Source of the DNA: Actinomycetospora soli
GTDB taxonomy: Bacteria; Actinomycetota; Actinomycetes; Mycobacteriales; Pseudonocardiaceae
Length of the DNA stretch: 64,000 bases
NCBI RefSeq assembly: GCF_021026295.1
Contig: NZ_JAJNDA010000004.1
Span: 1 to 64,000 of the forward strand
Reading direction: 5' to 3'
The notes under the pieces are model-generated. The model was not told the origin of the DNA. It saw only the letters and a list, made by a program, of their open reading frames with translations, and did not search any database. Below, in pieces: positions 42,804 through 51,137 of this stretch (the stretch's first letter is position 1; every line of letters begins with the position of its first letter). Both the position numbers and the translations under genes were made by a program.

Positions 42804-43622
42804 GTGATGACCGAGGCCCGGACCCCCGGACCGGGGACGCTCTCCTTCGTCGGGACGGCGACCGTGCTGCTCGAGTGCGCGGGCATGCGCGTGCTCACCG
42901 ACCCGAACTTCCTGCACCGCGGGCAGCGGGCCTGGCTCGGCCACGGCCTCACCTCGAAGCGGCTGACCGAGCCGGCGTGGACGCCGGAGCAGCTCGCGCC
43001 GGTCGACGCCGTGGTGCTCTCCCACCTGCACGGCGACCACTGGGACCGCGAGACGCGCCGCCGGCTGCCGCGCAGCACGCCGATCGTCACCACCCGGCAC
43101 GCGTCGCGACGGCTGCAGACCCGGCACGGCTTCCCGCGGGCGATCGGGCTGGCGACCTGGGAGTCGCACGTCCTCGCCGGACCGGACGGCGCGACGTGCA
43201 CCGTCACCGCGTTGCCGGGCCGGCACGCGCCCGGGCCCGTGCAGCGGCTGCTGCCGCCGGTGATGGGGAGCCTGCTGGAGTTCCGCGCGCCCGGGGGCCG
43301 GCTCGTGCAGACGACGTACCTCTCGGGCGACACGCTGGTGTTCGACGGGCTCCACGCGATCCGCGAGCAGGTCGGCGAGGTGGACCGCGCCGTGCTCCAC
43401 CTCGGCGGGACCACGCTGCCGGGCGGGATCGTGGTGACGATGGACGGCCGGCAGGGCGCCGACGCGCTGGAGATCGTCGCGCCGCGCCGGGCCACCCCGG
43501 TGCACTACGACGACTACACCGTCTTCCGGTCGCCGCTCTCCGACTTCGTCGCCGAGGTCGAGCGACGCGGTTGGGCGGACCGCGTCGACCTGGTGGGGCG
43601 CGGCGACAGCATCCCGCTGTAG
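42804..43622 (+). CDS. MBL-fold metallo-hydrolase (UlaG-like)
   Basis: A 272-residue metallo-beta-lactamase-fold protein. The metal motif is SHLHGDHWDRE (H-x-H-x-D-H); later ligands are HAPG and SGDTLVF (Asp), and HYDDYTVF (His). The N-terminal LSFVGTATVLLECAGMRVLTDPNF and the absence of a nuclease domain point to the UlaG/RomA-like branch (lactonases or NAPE-PLD-like phosphodiesterases). GTG 42804 or ATG 42807. Divergent from otsA; downstream is the zinc alcohol dehydrogenase. Confidence 0.9.
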   Translation: MMTEARTPGPGTLSFVGTATVLLECAGMRVLTDPNFLHRGQRAWLGHGLTSKRLTEPAWTPEQLAPVDAVVLSHLHGDHWDRETRRRLPRSTPIVTTRHASRRLQTRHGFPRAIGLATWESHVLAGPDGATCTVTALPGRHAPGPVQRLLPPVMGSLLEFRAPGGRLVQTTYLSGDTLVFDGLHAIREQVGEVDRAVLHLGGTTLPGGIVVTMDGRQGADALEIVAPRRATPVHYDDYTVFRSPLSDFVAEVERRGWADRVDLVGRGDSIPL

Positions 43623-43623
43623 C

Positions 43624-43639
43624 CGACCGTTTTCGGTCG
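43624..43639. terminator. short hairpin
   Basis: CGACCG (43624-43629), TTTT loop, CGGTCG (43634-43639), just after the MBL stop. Weak terminator. Confidence 0.5.
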
Positions 43640-43664
43640 CGGCGCGATCGGGGAGCCGACGGGC

Positions 43665-44840
43665 ATGAAGGCAGTCACCTGGCAGGGCCCGCAGGACGTG
43701 CGCGTGCAGCAGGTCCCGGACCCGACGATCCAGCAGCCCACCGACGCGATCGTCCGGATGACCAGTACCGCGATCTGTGGCTCCGACCTGCACCTCTACG
43801 AGGTGCTCGGCCCGTTCCTGGACAAGGGCGACATCCTCGGCCACGAGCCGATGGGCGTCGTCGAGGAGGTCGGCTCGGAGACCGGCGACCTGAAGGTCGG
43901 CGACCGCGTCGTCATCCCGTTCAACATCTCCTGCGGCCACTGCTGGATGTGCTCGCGGGGGCTCTACGCGCAGTGCGAGACGACGCAGAACCGCGACCAG
44001 GGGTGCGGGGCGTCGCTCTTCGGCTACACCAAGCTGTACGGGCAGGTGCCCGGCGGACAGGCCGAGTACCTCCGCGTGCCGCAGGCCCAGTTCGGCCCGA
44101 TCGTCGTGCCGGAGGGCCCGCCGGACGAGCGCTTCCTCTACCTCTCGGACGTCCTGCCGACCGCCTGGCAGGCCGTCGCCTTCGCCGACGTGCCGAAGGG
44201 CGGTAGCGTCGCGGTGTTCGGGCTCGGGCCGATCGGACAGATGGCCGCGCGGATCGCCAAGCACCAGGGCTTCCGGCCGATCGCCGTCGACTCGGTGCCC
44301 GAGCGGCTCGCGATGGCGCAGCGCCACGGGATCGAGACGATCAACGGCAACGACACCGACGTCACCGCGGCCATCCGGGACCGGACGGACGGGCGCGGGA
44401 CCGACTCGGCGATCGACGCGGTCGGCATGGAGGCCCACGGCTCGCCGATCCCGCAGGCCGTGCAGAAGGTCGCCTCGAAGCTGCCGGACGCGATCTCCGG
44501 GCCGCTGATGTCGGTGGCCGGCGTCGACCGGACCGCGGCCCTCGTCGGCTGCATCGACGCGGTGCGCCGCGCCGGGACGGTGTCGCTCTCCGGGGTGTAC
44601 GGCGGCATGGCCGACCCGCTGCCGATGCTGCGGATGTTCGACAAGGGCATCCGGCTCGCGATGGGGCAGGCGCACGTCAAGCAGTGGGTGCCGGACATCC
44701 TGCCGCTGCTCACCGACGACGACCCGCTCGGCGTGCACGACCTGGAGACCCACGCGCTGCCCCTCGACGAGGCCGCGCACGGGTACTCGATCTTCCAGAA
44801 GAAGCAGGACGGGGCGATCAAGGTCGTGCTCAAGCCTTAG
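43665..44840 (+). CDS. zinc-dependent alcohol/formaldehyde dehydrogenase
   Basis: A 391-residue medium-chain dehydrogenase of the glutathione-independent formaldehyde dehydrogenase type. Catalytic zinc ligands: Cys in STAICGSDLHLYE and His/Glu in GHEPMGVVEEVG; structural zinc from CGHCWMCSRGLYAQC. VAVFGLGPIGQMAARIA is the NAD motif with Asp in IAVDSVPERL, so NAD is expected. The insertion CETTQNRDQGCGASLFGYTKLYGQVPGGQAEYLRVP marks the subfamily. ATG 43665. Its opening is closely similar to the 36-residue orphan at 17269. A perfect 38-bp palindrome terminates it. Confidence 0.93.
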   Translation: MKAVTWQGPQDVRVQQVPDPTIQQPTDAIVRMTSTAICGSDLHLYEVLGPFLDKGDILGHEPMGVVEEVGSETGDLKVGDRVVIPFNISCGHCWMCSRGLYAQCETTQNRDQGCGASLFGYTKLYGQVPGGQAEYLRVPQAQFGPIVVPEGPPDERFLYLSDVLPTAWQAVAFADVPKGGSVAVFGLGPIGQMAARIAKHQGFRPIAVDSVPERLAMAQRHGIETINGNDTDVTAAIRDRTDGRGTDSAIDAVGMEAHGSPIPQAVQKVASKLPDAISGPLMSVAGVDRTAALVGCIDAVRRAGTVSLSGVYGGMADPLPMLRMFDKGIRLAMGQAHVKQWVPDILPLLTDDDPLGVHDLETHALPLDEAAHGYSIFQKKQDGAIKVVLKP

Positions 44841-44854
44841 GCGGCGGAACCTCC

Positions 44855-44892
44855 TGCGCACGTCCCGGGGCCGCGGCCCCGGGACGTGCGCA
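44855..44892. terminator. perfect 38-bp palindrome, terminator
   Basis: Two 19-nt arms, TGCGCACGTCCCGGGGCCG and its exact reverse complement, meet with no spacer. It lies 14 bp after the dehydrogenase stop and 20 bp before the next gene. Confidence 0.8.
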
Positions 44893-44912
44893 CGGGCGTT
44901 TACGCACCTCGG

Positions 44913-45866
44913 GTGATCGCCCACCCGTCCGCCGTGCTCGAGGTCCACACCGTCTCCGCCGACCTGTCCGCGGTGCTCGACGATCTCGCCGCGGCGCCGG
45001 ACACGGCGGGACTCTGGCGGGTGCTCGCCGGGGTCGGCGCGCGGGACCTGGTCACCGCCCGGCTCGCCGAGGCGCACGCCGACGCGGGCGGCATCCTCCG
45101 GCAGCTCGGCGGGGACCCGCCCGCCCCCGGGTCGCTCTGGGGGGTCTGGGCGGCCCGCACGCGCGACGCGGTCGTCACCGCCGAGGACGGCCCCGACGGC
45201 TGGACCCTGCACGGGGCGTCCCCCTGGAGTTCCGGCAGCGACCGGTGCACCGACGCCCTCGTCGCCGCCGAGGACCGGCTCTTCGCCGTCCGGCTCGACC
45301 ACCCGACGGTCGTCCCCGGGGAGGACCCGTGGCGTGGCCTCGGCATGGCCGGGGCCGGCACGACGACCGTCCGCTTCCACGCCACGCCCGCCCGCCCGGT
45401 CGGCGGGCCGGGCGACTACCTCGACCGACCCGGGTTCTGGCACGCCGCCGCCGGGGTCGCGGCCGTCTGGTTCGGCGGCGCGGTCGGTGCGGCCACGCCG
45501 CTGCGCGAGCGCATCCGCACCGGGCGCGGCGACGCGCACGACGCCGCCCACCTCGGCGCGGTCGACGCGGCCCTGGGCGCCGCGGCCGCCGTCCTGCGGG
45601 AGGCCGCGGCGGCCGCCGACGCGGGCCTCGAGGACACCGACACCGCCCGACGCCGGGCGCTGGTCGTCCGGGCGACGGCGGAGCACGCCGTCGAGACCAC
45701 CCTGCGCAGCACCGGCCGGGCCACCGGCCCCACCCCGCTCGCCCGCGACGCCCGGCACGCCCGCCACGTCGCCGACCTCGAGGTCTACGTCCGGCAGAGC
45801 CACGCCGAGCGCGACCTCGCGACCCTCGGCGGACTCGCCGCGACGGCCCCGGCGGTGTCCCTGTGA
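44913..45866 (+). CDS. acyl-CoA dehydrogenase-like protein (short form)
   Basis: A protein of about 317 residues resembling the middle and C-terminal part of acyl-CoA dehydrogenases: LWGVWAARTRDAVVTAEDGPDGWTLHGASPWSSGSDRCTDALV is the beta-domain with the flavin-binding 'G.SPW.SG' strand, and GVAAVWFGGAVGAATPLRERI starts the C-terminal helices. At 317 residues it is shorter than the usual 380, with a reduced N-terminal domain. GTG 44913; no good ribosome site. It heads a coupled operon with PIG-L, methyltransferase and GT2 genes, a set found repeatedly in bacteria. Confidence 0.78.
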   Translation: MIAHPSAVLEVHTVSADLSAVLDDLAAAPDTAGLWRVLAGVGARDLVTARLAEAHADAGGILRQLGGDPPAPGSLWGVWAARTRDAVVTAEDGPDGWTLHGASPWSSGSDRCTDALVAAEDRLFAVRLDHPTVVPGEDPWRGLGMAGAGTTTVRFHATPARPVGGPGDYLDRPGFWHAAAGVAAVWFGGAVGAATPLRERIRTGRGDAHDAAHLGAVDAALGAAAAVLREAAAAADAGLEDTDTARRRALVVRATAEHAVETTLRSTGRATGPTPLARDARHARHVADLEVYVRQSHAERDLATLGGLAATAPAVSL

Positions 45867-46594
45867 CGCGGCGCGACCTCACCGGCACCGGCACCACCGA
45901 GGCCGACTGGCAGGCCTCCGGGGTGCTCGCCGCCCTGCCCCGGGCGACGCCCGAAGCCGTCCGCCCCCCGGGCCGCGTGGTGGTCCTCGCCCCCCATCCC
46001 GACGACGAGACGCTCGGCGCCGGCGCCACGCTCGCGGCGTGGGCCCGGACCGGCACGCCCGTCACGGTGGTCGCGGTGACCGACGGGGAGGCCAGCCACC
46101 CCGGCAGCCCCACGCTCTCCCCCGCCGACCTCGTCGGGCGGCGCGTCGACGAACGCACGGCCGCCCTGCGCCGGCTCGGACTGGCGGACGCACCCGTCGT
46201 CCGGATCGGCCTGCCCGACGGCGGGGTGGCTCCCCGGCGGCGCGAGCTCGCGGCCGCCCTGGCGGACGTCGTCGTGCCCGGCGACACGCTGCTGGCACCG
46301 GTCCCCGGCGACGGGCACCCCGACCACGACGCGGTGGCGGACGTGGCGGCCGAGGTCGGCGTGCCGGTCCTGGGCTACGCCGTGTGGTGGTGGCACTGGG
46401 CGGCGGCCGGGGACCTGCGGCCGGGCGCGGTCGTCGTCGGTCCCGACGAGGCGGCCCGCGAGGCGAAGCGGGCGGCCGTCGCGTGCTTCCGCACCCAGGT
46501 CGAGCCGCTGTCCGACCACCCCGCCGACGCGGCGATCCTGCCGCCGCCGGTCCTGGAGCGCCTGGTGCGCCACGACGAGGTGCTGTGGAGGTGA
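45863..46594 (+). CDS. PIG-L family deacetylase
   Basis: A 243-residue PIG-L/LmbE-type zinc deacetylase. The key motif VVVLAPHPDDETLGAGATLA gives the H-P-D-D zinc triad, and GDGHPDHDAVADVAAEV adds the second His-Asp-His. Typical substrates are N-acetylglucosaminyl conjugates such as mycothiol precursor, but here the neighbours suggest a cell-envelope glycoconjugate. GTG at 45863 overlaps the previous stop (GTGA). Confidence 0.9.
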   Translation: MTRRDLTGTGTTEADWQASGVLAALPRATPEAVRPPGRVVVLAPHPDDETLGAGATLAAWARTGTPVTVVAVTDGEASHPGSPTLSPADLVGRRVDERTAALRRLGLADAPVVRIGLPDGGVAPRRRELAAALADVVVPGDTLLAPVPGDGHPDHDAVADVAAEVGVPVLGYAVWWWHWAAAGDLRPGAVVVGPDEAAREAKRAAVACFRTQVEPLSDHPADAAILPPPVLERLVRHDEVLWR

Positions 46595-46599
46595 CGCCC

Positions 46600-47205
46600 G
46601 TGGAGACCAGCCTGCCCCGCGAGCACTTCGACGACCTGTGGGCCGCCGAGGCCGACCCCTGGGGCCTCGAGTCGTCCTGGTACGAGGACCGCAAGCGCGC
46701 CGTGGTGCTCGCCGCCCTGCCCGACCCGGAGTACCGCCGCGCCGCCGAGCCGGGCTGCGCCGGCGGGGCGCTGTCGGTGCAGCTCGCCCCGCGGTGCGCC
46801 GAGCTGGTGTGCACCGACGTGAGCGCGACGGCCGTCGCGCGGGCGCGCAGCCGCCTGGCGGGCTTCGACCACGTGTCCGTCGACCGGAGCGCCGCGTTCC
46901 CGCCGGGCCGCTTCGACCTCGTCGTCGTCTCCGAGCTCGCGTACTACTTCGGGCGCACCGACCGGGACGCGTTCTGGGCCGGCGTCCTCGACGCGCTCGA
47001 GCCGGGCGGGACGCTGCTGGCCGTGCACTGGGTCCGTCCGGCGCCGGAGTACCCCGTCGACGGTCACCGGGTGCACGACGAGCTCGCCGCCCTGCCCGGG
47101 CTGGCGCGCATCGCCGAGCACCGGGAGGACGACTTCCGGCTCGACGTGTTCGCCCGCACCCCGCCCGCGGTGCGGTCGGTGGCGCAGCGCGTGGGCCTGC
47201 GGTGA
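46600..47205 (+). CDS. SAM-dependent methyltransferase, NodS-like
   Basis: A methyltransferase of about 201 residues. HFDDLWAAEADPWGLESSWYEDRKRAVVLAAL is the NodS-type N-terminus, EPGCAGGALSVQLAPR the SAM glycine motif, LVCTDVSATAVARARSRL, FDLVVVSELAYYFGR, and GTLLAVHWVRP motif III. NodS methylates the free amine of a deacetylated chitooligosaccharide, which suits a gene directly after a PIG-L deacetylase. GTG 46600 has GGAGGTG; GTG 46591, which overlaps the previous stop, is an alternative. Confidence 0.9.
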   Translation: METSLPREHFDDLWAAEADPWGLESSWYEDRKRAVVLAALPDPEYRRAAEPGCAGGALSVQLAPRCAELVCTDVSATAVARARSRLAGFDHVSVDRSAAFPPGRFDLVVVSELAYYFGRTDRDAFWAGVLDALEPGGTLLAVHWVRPAPEYPVDGHRVHDELAALPGLARIAEHREDDFRLDVFARTPPAVRSVAQRVGLR

Positions 47206-47876
47206 CCGTGCTCGGGGTCGTGGTGCCGGTCCACGACGAGGAGGCGTTGCTCGGGGGCTGCCTCGAGGCCCTGGACCGGGCGGCGCGGTGGGTGCACGGG
47301 AGCGCGTCCGTCCGCGTGGTCGTCGTGCTCGACTCGTGCCGGGACGCCAGCCGCGAGATCGCGCGCGAGCACGGGGCGGAGACGATCGCGGTCGCGGCCC
47401 GCAACGTCGGGGTGGCCCGCGACGCCGGGTTCCGCGCCCTGCTCGACGGTCCGGGCGCGGTGCCGGACTGGATCGCCACCACCGACGCCGACTCCCGGGT
47501 CCCCCCGGACTGGCTGCTCGCCCAGCTCGCGGCGTACGGTCGCGGGGCCGACGCGCGGGTGGGCGCGGTGTACGTCGACGACTGGGACGGCCACGGCCGG
47601 TCGACGCGCGAGTGGTTCCGGACCGTCTACGACGCCGCCGCCGACCCGCACCCGCACGTGCACGGCGCCAACCTGGGGGTGCGCCGCGAGGCCTACGAGC
47701 GGTGCGGCGGGTTCCGCGGGCTGGCCGTGGGCGAGGACGTCTCGCTCGTCGCCGCGCTCGACGCGGGCGGCCTGGTGCACCGGTCACGACGGAGCCCGGT
47801 GCTCACCAGCGGCCGTCGGATCGCCCGGGCGGCCGGGGGCTTCGCGACGCGACTGGGCGAGCTGGAGGCGGGCTGA
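47202..47876 (+). CDS. family 2 glycosyltransferase
   Basis: A 224-residue GT-A fold enzyme: VLGVVVPVHDEEALLGGCLEAL, VVVVLDSCRDASREIA, WIATTDADSRVPPDWL with the metal D-x-D, and GANLGVRREAYERCGGF...VGEDVSL with the E-D general-base motif. Transfers a sugar to an unknown acceptor. The GTG overlaps the methyltransferase stop (GTGA), closing the four-gene operon; a terminator follows at once. Confidence 0.92.
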   Translation: MTVLGVVVPVHDEEALLGGCLEALDRAARWVHGSASVRVVVVLDSCRDASREIAREHGAETIAVAARNVGVARDAGFRALLDGPGAVPDWIATTDADSRVPPDWLLAQLAAYGRGADARVGAVYVDDWDGHGRSTREWFRTVYDAAADPHPHVHGANLGVRREAYERCGGFRGLAVGEDVSLVAALDAGGLVHRSRRSPVLTSGRRIARAAGGFATRLGELEAG

Positions 47877-47879
47877 CCC

Positions 47880-47913
47880 GGCCCTCTCGCGCGATCGGAT
47901 GCGCGAGAGGGCC
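47880..47913. terminator. strong bidirectional terminator
   Basis: GGCCCTCTCGCGC (47880-47892) and GCGCGAGAGGGCC (47901-47913), 13-bp perfect stem with an 8-base loop, between the GT2 gene and the convergent SnoaL-like gene. Confidence 0.85.
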
Positions 47914-47929
47914 GTCCGTCGCGGACGGG

Positions 47930-48421
47930 TCAGCTCGCGAGGCCCGAGTTCTCCCCGGAGGCGGCCGTGGACTCGTCGAGCATGCCCTCGCCGGCCTCCG
48001 CGTCGCCGGAGCCACCGGTGGCCACGGCCCGGGCGGCGGTGGTGTCGAAGTACAGGCGCACCTCGCGGACGGTGTCGCCGTCCAGGTCGATCATGGTCGC
48101 CCCGACGTAGCGCACCGGCTGCCCGTCGTGGTGGTGACCGGTGCTGACCCACTCGAGGACGGCGCGGTCCCCGGTCTCGGTCACCGTGGTGAAGTGGCTG
48201 GTGATGTCCGCGTACGCCCGGCGGTAGGCGTCCCAGAACTGCCGCGCGCCGTCCGGACCGGTGGAACTGTGGGCCGCCCCGGAACTCGTCCAGCGGGTGT
48301 CCTCGCCGGCCAGCCCCGCCATCTCCTCGGCGTCCCCGTCCTGCTCGACCGCGCGCAGCGCGTCCACGAACCGACGGGCGGTGGCCGAGGCCAACTGCGT
48401 CTCGGCGCCTTCCGATGCCAT
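47930..48421 (-). CDS. SnoaL/NTF2-like protein
   Basis: A 163-residue protein with an NTF2-like cone fold: TARRFVDALRAVEQDGDAEEMAGLAGEDTRWTSSGAAHSSTGPDGARQFWDAYRRAY, then VLEWVSTGHHHDGQPVRYVGATMIDLDGDTVREVRLYFDT. The pattern WTSSGAAHS-G...FWDAYR with a conserved polar pocket is typical of SnoaL-like proteins of unknown substrate. A tail of about 30 residues is acidic. ATG 48421 follows GGGAGGACGACCTC. Divergent from the formate dehydrogenase gene, 148 bp between starts. Confidence 0.85.
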   Translation of the reverse strand: MASEGAETQLASATARRFVDALRAVEQDGDAEEMAGLAGEDTRWTSSGAAHSSTGPDGARQFWDAYRRAYADITSHFTTVTETGDRAVLEWVSTGHHHDGQPVRYVGATMIDLDGDTVREVRLYFDTTAARAVATGGSGDAEAGEGMLDESTAASGENSGLAS

Positions 48422-48534
48422 GAGGTCGTCCTCCCGGGAGTTGGGTGTTCTCGACGAGCGGGATGCGCGCCGACGGGCCGCGCACAAACGTGATGCGCCC
48501 GTCCGGCCCCGCCCGTCCGTCGGGCCCGTCGTCC

Positions 48535-48561
48535 GTGTCCGCCCGGACGACCGTCGGGTAG
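48535..48561 (+). promoter_or_regulatory. putative general-stress sigma promoter, leaderless (formate dehydrogenase)
   Basis: GTGT (48535-48538), 17 bp, GGGTAG (48556-48561); the ATG at 48570 follows after 8 nt, with no ribosome site. Confidence 0.55.
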
Positions 48562-48569
48562 CCGAGGCC

Positions 48570-49586
48570 ATGAAGGTCGTCTACGTGTCCTACCCCGCCT
48601 CCGACCGGGAGCCCGCCGAGGGCGGGGTCCCGGCGAGCGCCGACAACGCCCTGGGGCTGCGGTCCCACCTGGAGGACGCGGGCCACACCCTGGTCACCAC
48701 CAGCGACACCGGCGACGAGCTCGACCAGCAGCTGGCCGACGCCGACGTCCTCGTCACCACCCCGTTCTGGCCGGTCTACCTCGACGCCGACCGGATGGGG
48801 AAGGCCTCGAACCTCCGCCTGGTCATCACCGCGGGCGTGGGGTCGGACCACACCGACCCCGAGACCGCGAAGCAGCACGGCATCACCGTCGCCGAGGTGA
48901 CCGGCTCCAACGTCGTCAGCGTCGCCGAGCACAACGTCCTGCAGATCCTCGCGCTCGTGCGGAACTTCGTCCCCGCGCACGCGGAGGCCCGTGACGGGGG
49001 CTGGGACGTCGCGGCGGTCTCCGCACCGGCCCACGACCTCGAGGGCAAGACCGTGGGCATCGTCGGGCTCGGGGCGATCGGCGCCCGGACCGCGCTGCGC
49101 CTCAAGGGCTTCGACGTCACGACGCTCTACTACGCCAACCACCGCCGCTCCCCCGCCGAGGAGGAGACGCTCGGGGTCCGCTACGCGCGGCTGGACACGC
49201 TCGTCGCGCAGTCCGACGTCATCTGCCTCGCCCTGCCGCTGATGGAGGGCAGCCAGGCACTGTTCGGCCCGGAACGGATCCGGGCGATGAAGCAGGGGTC
49301 GTGGCTGGTGAACACCGCCCGCGGCGCCATCGTGGACACCGACGCGCTGGTCGAGGCCCTGGAGTCGGGCCACCTCGCGGGCTACGCGGGCGACACCTGG
49401 TACCCGCAGCCCGCCCCCGCCGACCACCCGTGGCGCTCGATGCCGAACGAGGCCATGACCATCCACTACTCGGGCATGACCCGCGAGGCGCAGGAGCGGA
49501 TCGCCGAGGGCGTGCGCGAGATGCTCGACGCGTTCGCCGACGGCCGCGACATGCCCTCGGACTACCTGATGGTCGCGCCCGACTGA
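48570..49586 (+). CDS. NAD(P)-dependent formate dehydrogenase (D-2-hydroxyacid dehydrogenase family)
   Basis: A 338-residue enzyme oxidising formate to CO2. It follows the Pseudomonas-type formate dehydrogenase closely: Asn114 in SNVVSVAEHN, Arg251 in NTARGAIVDT, Gln280 in WYPQPAPADHPWR and His299 in MTIHYSG match its Asn146, Arg284, Gln313 and His332. It lacks the ~35-residue C-terminal extension and the first loop is shorter. The cofactor position normally held by Asp221 is Asn190 (YYANHRR), followed by His-Arg-Arg, suggesting acceptance of NADP. Leaderless promoter candidate of the stress type. A molybdenum-type formate dehydrogenase is encoded at the right end of the window. Confidence 0.92.
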   Translation: MKVVYVSYPASDREPAEGGVPASADNALGLRSHLEDAGHTLVTTSDTGDELDQQLADADVLVTTPFWPVYLDADRMGKASNLRLVITAGVGSDHTDPETAKQHGITVAEVTGSNVVSVAEHNVLQILALVRNFVPAHAEARDGGWDVAAVSAPAHDLEGKTVGIVGLGAIGARTALRLKGFDVTTLYYANHRRSPAEEETLGVRYARLDTLVAQSDVICLALPLMEGSQALFGPERIRAMKQGSWLVNTARGAIVDTDALVEALESGHLAGYAGDTWYPQPAPADHPWRSMPNEAMTIHYSGMTREAQERIAEGVREMLDAFADGRDMPSDYLMVAPD

Positions 49587-49598
49587 CGCCCGGACCCG

Positions 49599-49623
49599 CC
49601 GTCGGGAAGACCCTTCCCGACGG
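49599..49623. terminator. strong bidirectional terminator
   Basis: CCGTCGGGAAG (49599-49609), ACC loop, CTTCCCGACGG (49613-49623); perfect 11-bp stem between the formate dehydrogenase and the convergent SDR. Confidence 0.85.
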
Positions 49624-49637
49624 CCGGTGCGGCCGGT

Positions 49638-50387
49638 TCAGCCGGTCTGCTCGATCGGGCGCACGAGCACCTCGTTGACCGCCGTGCGCGGCGGGCGGGT
49701 GACGACGTAGACGATCGCGTCGGCGATGTCCTGCGCCTCCAGCACGCCCAGCTCGCTCGCCGACGAGGCGTCCGGGGCGTTGTCCCTCCCGGTGTTCGTC
49801 AGCTCGGTGTCCACCAGCCCGGGCTCGACGAGCCCCACGCGCACGTGCTGCGGCGCCAGTTCCTGGCGCAGGGCCTCGGAGAACGCGTTCACGGCGTGCT
49901 TGGTCGCCGCGTACACGTTGCTGCCGGGGCCGTTGACCTTCCGGCCGGCGACCGAGCTGACGGTGACGACGTCGGCGACACCGCGCCCGCCCCGTGCCGC
50001 CCGCGTCAGGTGGGAGACGGCGGCGTGGGTGGTGGCGAGGACGCCGTTGAGATTGACGTCGACCATCGTGCGCCACTCGCCGAGGTCGGCCTCCAGGGCC
50101 GGGTCCATCGTCCCGTAGCCGGCGTTGTTGACCAGGACGCCGATGCCGCCCCGATCCCGCGCGACCGCCTCGATCGCGTCCCGCACGGCGTCGGCGTCGG
50201 TGACGTCGACCTCGTGGACCTCCGCGTGGTCACCGAGCTCCGCGGCGAGGTCCTCGAGCCTGTCGCGCCGGCGCGCGAAGAGGGCCACCGTGGCGCCCTC
50301 GGCGGCGAGGGCCCGCGCGGTGGCGTTCCCGATCCCGCTCGACGCGCCGGTGACCACCGCGGTCGTGCCGTCCAGTCGTCCTGTCAT
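49638..50387 (-). CDS. SDR-family oxidoreductase
   Basis: A 249-residue short-chain dehydrogenase of the YdfG/serine-dehydrogenase-like type. [16 protein letters not shown], then [13 protein letters not shown] with an Arg pair favouring [57 protein letters not shown] with Ser, Tyr and Lys catalytic residues, and [15 protein letters not shown] 50387 with GGGGGAC upstream. Directly upstream lies a shrunken, frame-shifted duplicate of its 3' half (50420-50668). Confidence 0.92.
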   Translation of the reverse strand: MTGRLDGTTAVVTGASSGIGNATARALAAEGATVALFARRRDRLEDLAAELGDHAEVHEVDVTDADAVRDAIEAVARDRGGIGVLVNNAGYGTMDPALEADLGEWRTMVDVNLNGVLATTHAAVSHLTRAARGGRGVADVVTVSSVAGRKVNGPGSNVYAATKHAVNAFSEALRQELAPQHVRVGLVEPGLVDTELTNTGRDNAPDASSASELGVLEAQDIADAIVYVVTRPPRTAVNEVLVRPIEQTG

Positions 50388-50419
50388 GGGGACGGGTCCC
50401 CCGCCCGGTCGGCGTCGAC

Positions 50420-50668
50420 GCGTCCGTTCGATCGGGCGCAGCAGGATCTCGTCGACCGCGACGCGCGGCGGCCGGGCCACCACGCGGCGTGGACGTTGCC
50501 GCCGGGACCGCTCACGACACGGCCGGCGGTCGAGCTGACCGTGACGACGTTCGGCGACGCCGCGCGACCCCTCCGCCCCCTCGACGAGGTGCGGGAGGGC
50601 GGCGTGCGTGACGGCGAGCACGCCGGCAGGTCGACGTCGACCATCGCCTGCCACTGCGCCGGTCCTGC
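50420..50668 (-). pseudogene. decayed partial duplicate of the neighbouring SDR gene
   Basis: Reading different minus-strand frames in turn gives [10 protein letters not shown], then [19 protein letters not shown], then [23 protein letters not shown], then [17 protein letters not shown]. These match [52 protein letters not shown] and [17 protein letters not shown] of the intact SDR in the same order. The Y-x3-K region and about 60 following residues are missing and at least two frameshifts occur. It is the remnant of a tandem SDR copy. Confidence 0.8.
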
Positions 50669-50697
50669 GCCCCGCCGGACGTGGTCCACTCCTCGAC

Positions 50698-51126
50698 GTG
50701 GCGGAGGTGGTGCTGCTGATCGGGCTGCAGGCGTGCGGGAAGACGACGTTCTACCGGTCGGCCCTCGTGGCGACGCACGTGCTCGTGTCGAAGGACGCGA
50801 TGCCGCGGTCGGCGCGGCGGCGCGAGGCGCGGCTGCTGCGGGAGCTCACGGCGGCGCTGGAAGCCGGCCGGGACGTGTGCGTCGACAACACCCAACCGTC
50901 GGCGGCGGAGCGCGCGGGGGTGATCGCGGCGGCGCGGGCAGCCGGGGCGCGGGTGGTCGGGCACTGGTGGCGTCCGGACCTGCCGCTCTCGCTGTCGCGG
51001 AACGCGGCTCGCGCCGAACCGGTACCGCTCGTCGGGGTGTACGCGGCGTCGGCGCGGTGGGAGGAGCCGCGGCTCGACGAGGGCTTCGACGAGCTCGTGG
51101 AGCACGACGATCGCGAGCACCCGTGA
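50698..51126 (+). CDS. small P-loop kinase
   Basis: A protein of about 142 residues: [21 protein letters not shown] is a P-loop (G-x4-GKT), [21 protein letters not shown] has the D-M-p of polynucleotide-kinase-like enzymes, and [32 protein letters not shown] is typical of Zeta/PNKP-like AAA kinases. Substrate unknown; no antitoxin seen next to it. GTG 50698, with GTG 50707 or 50710 also possible; no ribosome site is evident. Confidence 0.82.
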   Translation: MAEVVLLIGLQACGKTTFYRSALVATHVLVSKDAMPRSARRREARLLRELTAALEAGRDVCVDNTQPSAAERAGVIAAARAAGARVVGHWWRPDLPLSLSRNAARAEPVPLVGVYAASARWEEPRLDEGFDELVEHDDREHP

Positions 51127-51137
51127 TTGTCGGACCC

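Noticed and set aside
42696..45803. A 1035-codon open frame on the minus strand
   Set aside because: It is antisense to the MBL, dehydrogenase and ACAD genes, whose products have full catalytic motifs. The product is Arg/Val/Gly/Ala-rich with no domain; long antisense frames are normal at this GC content.
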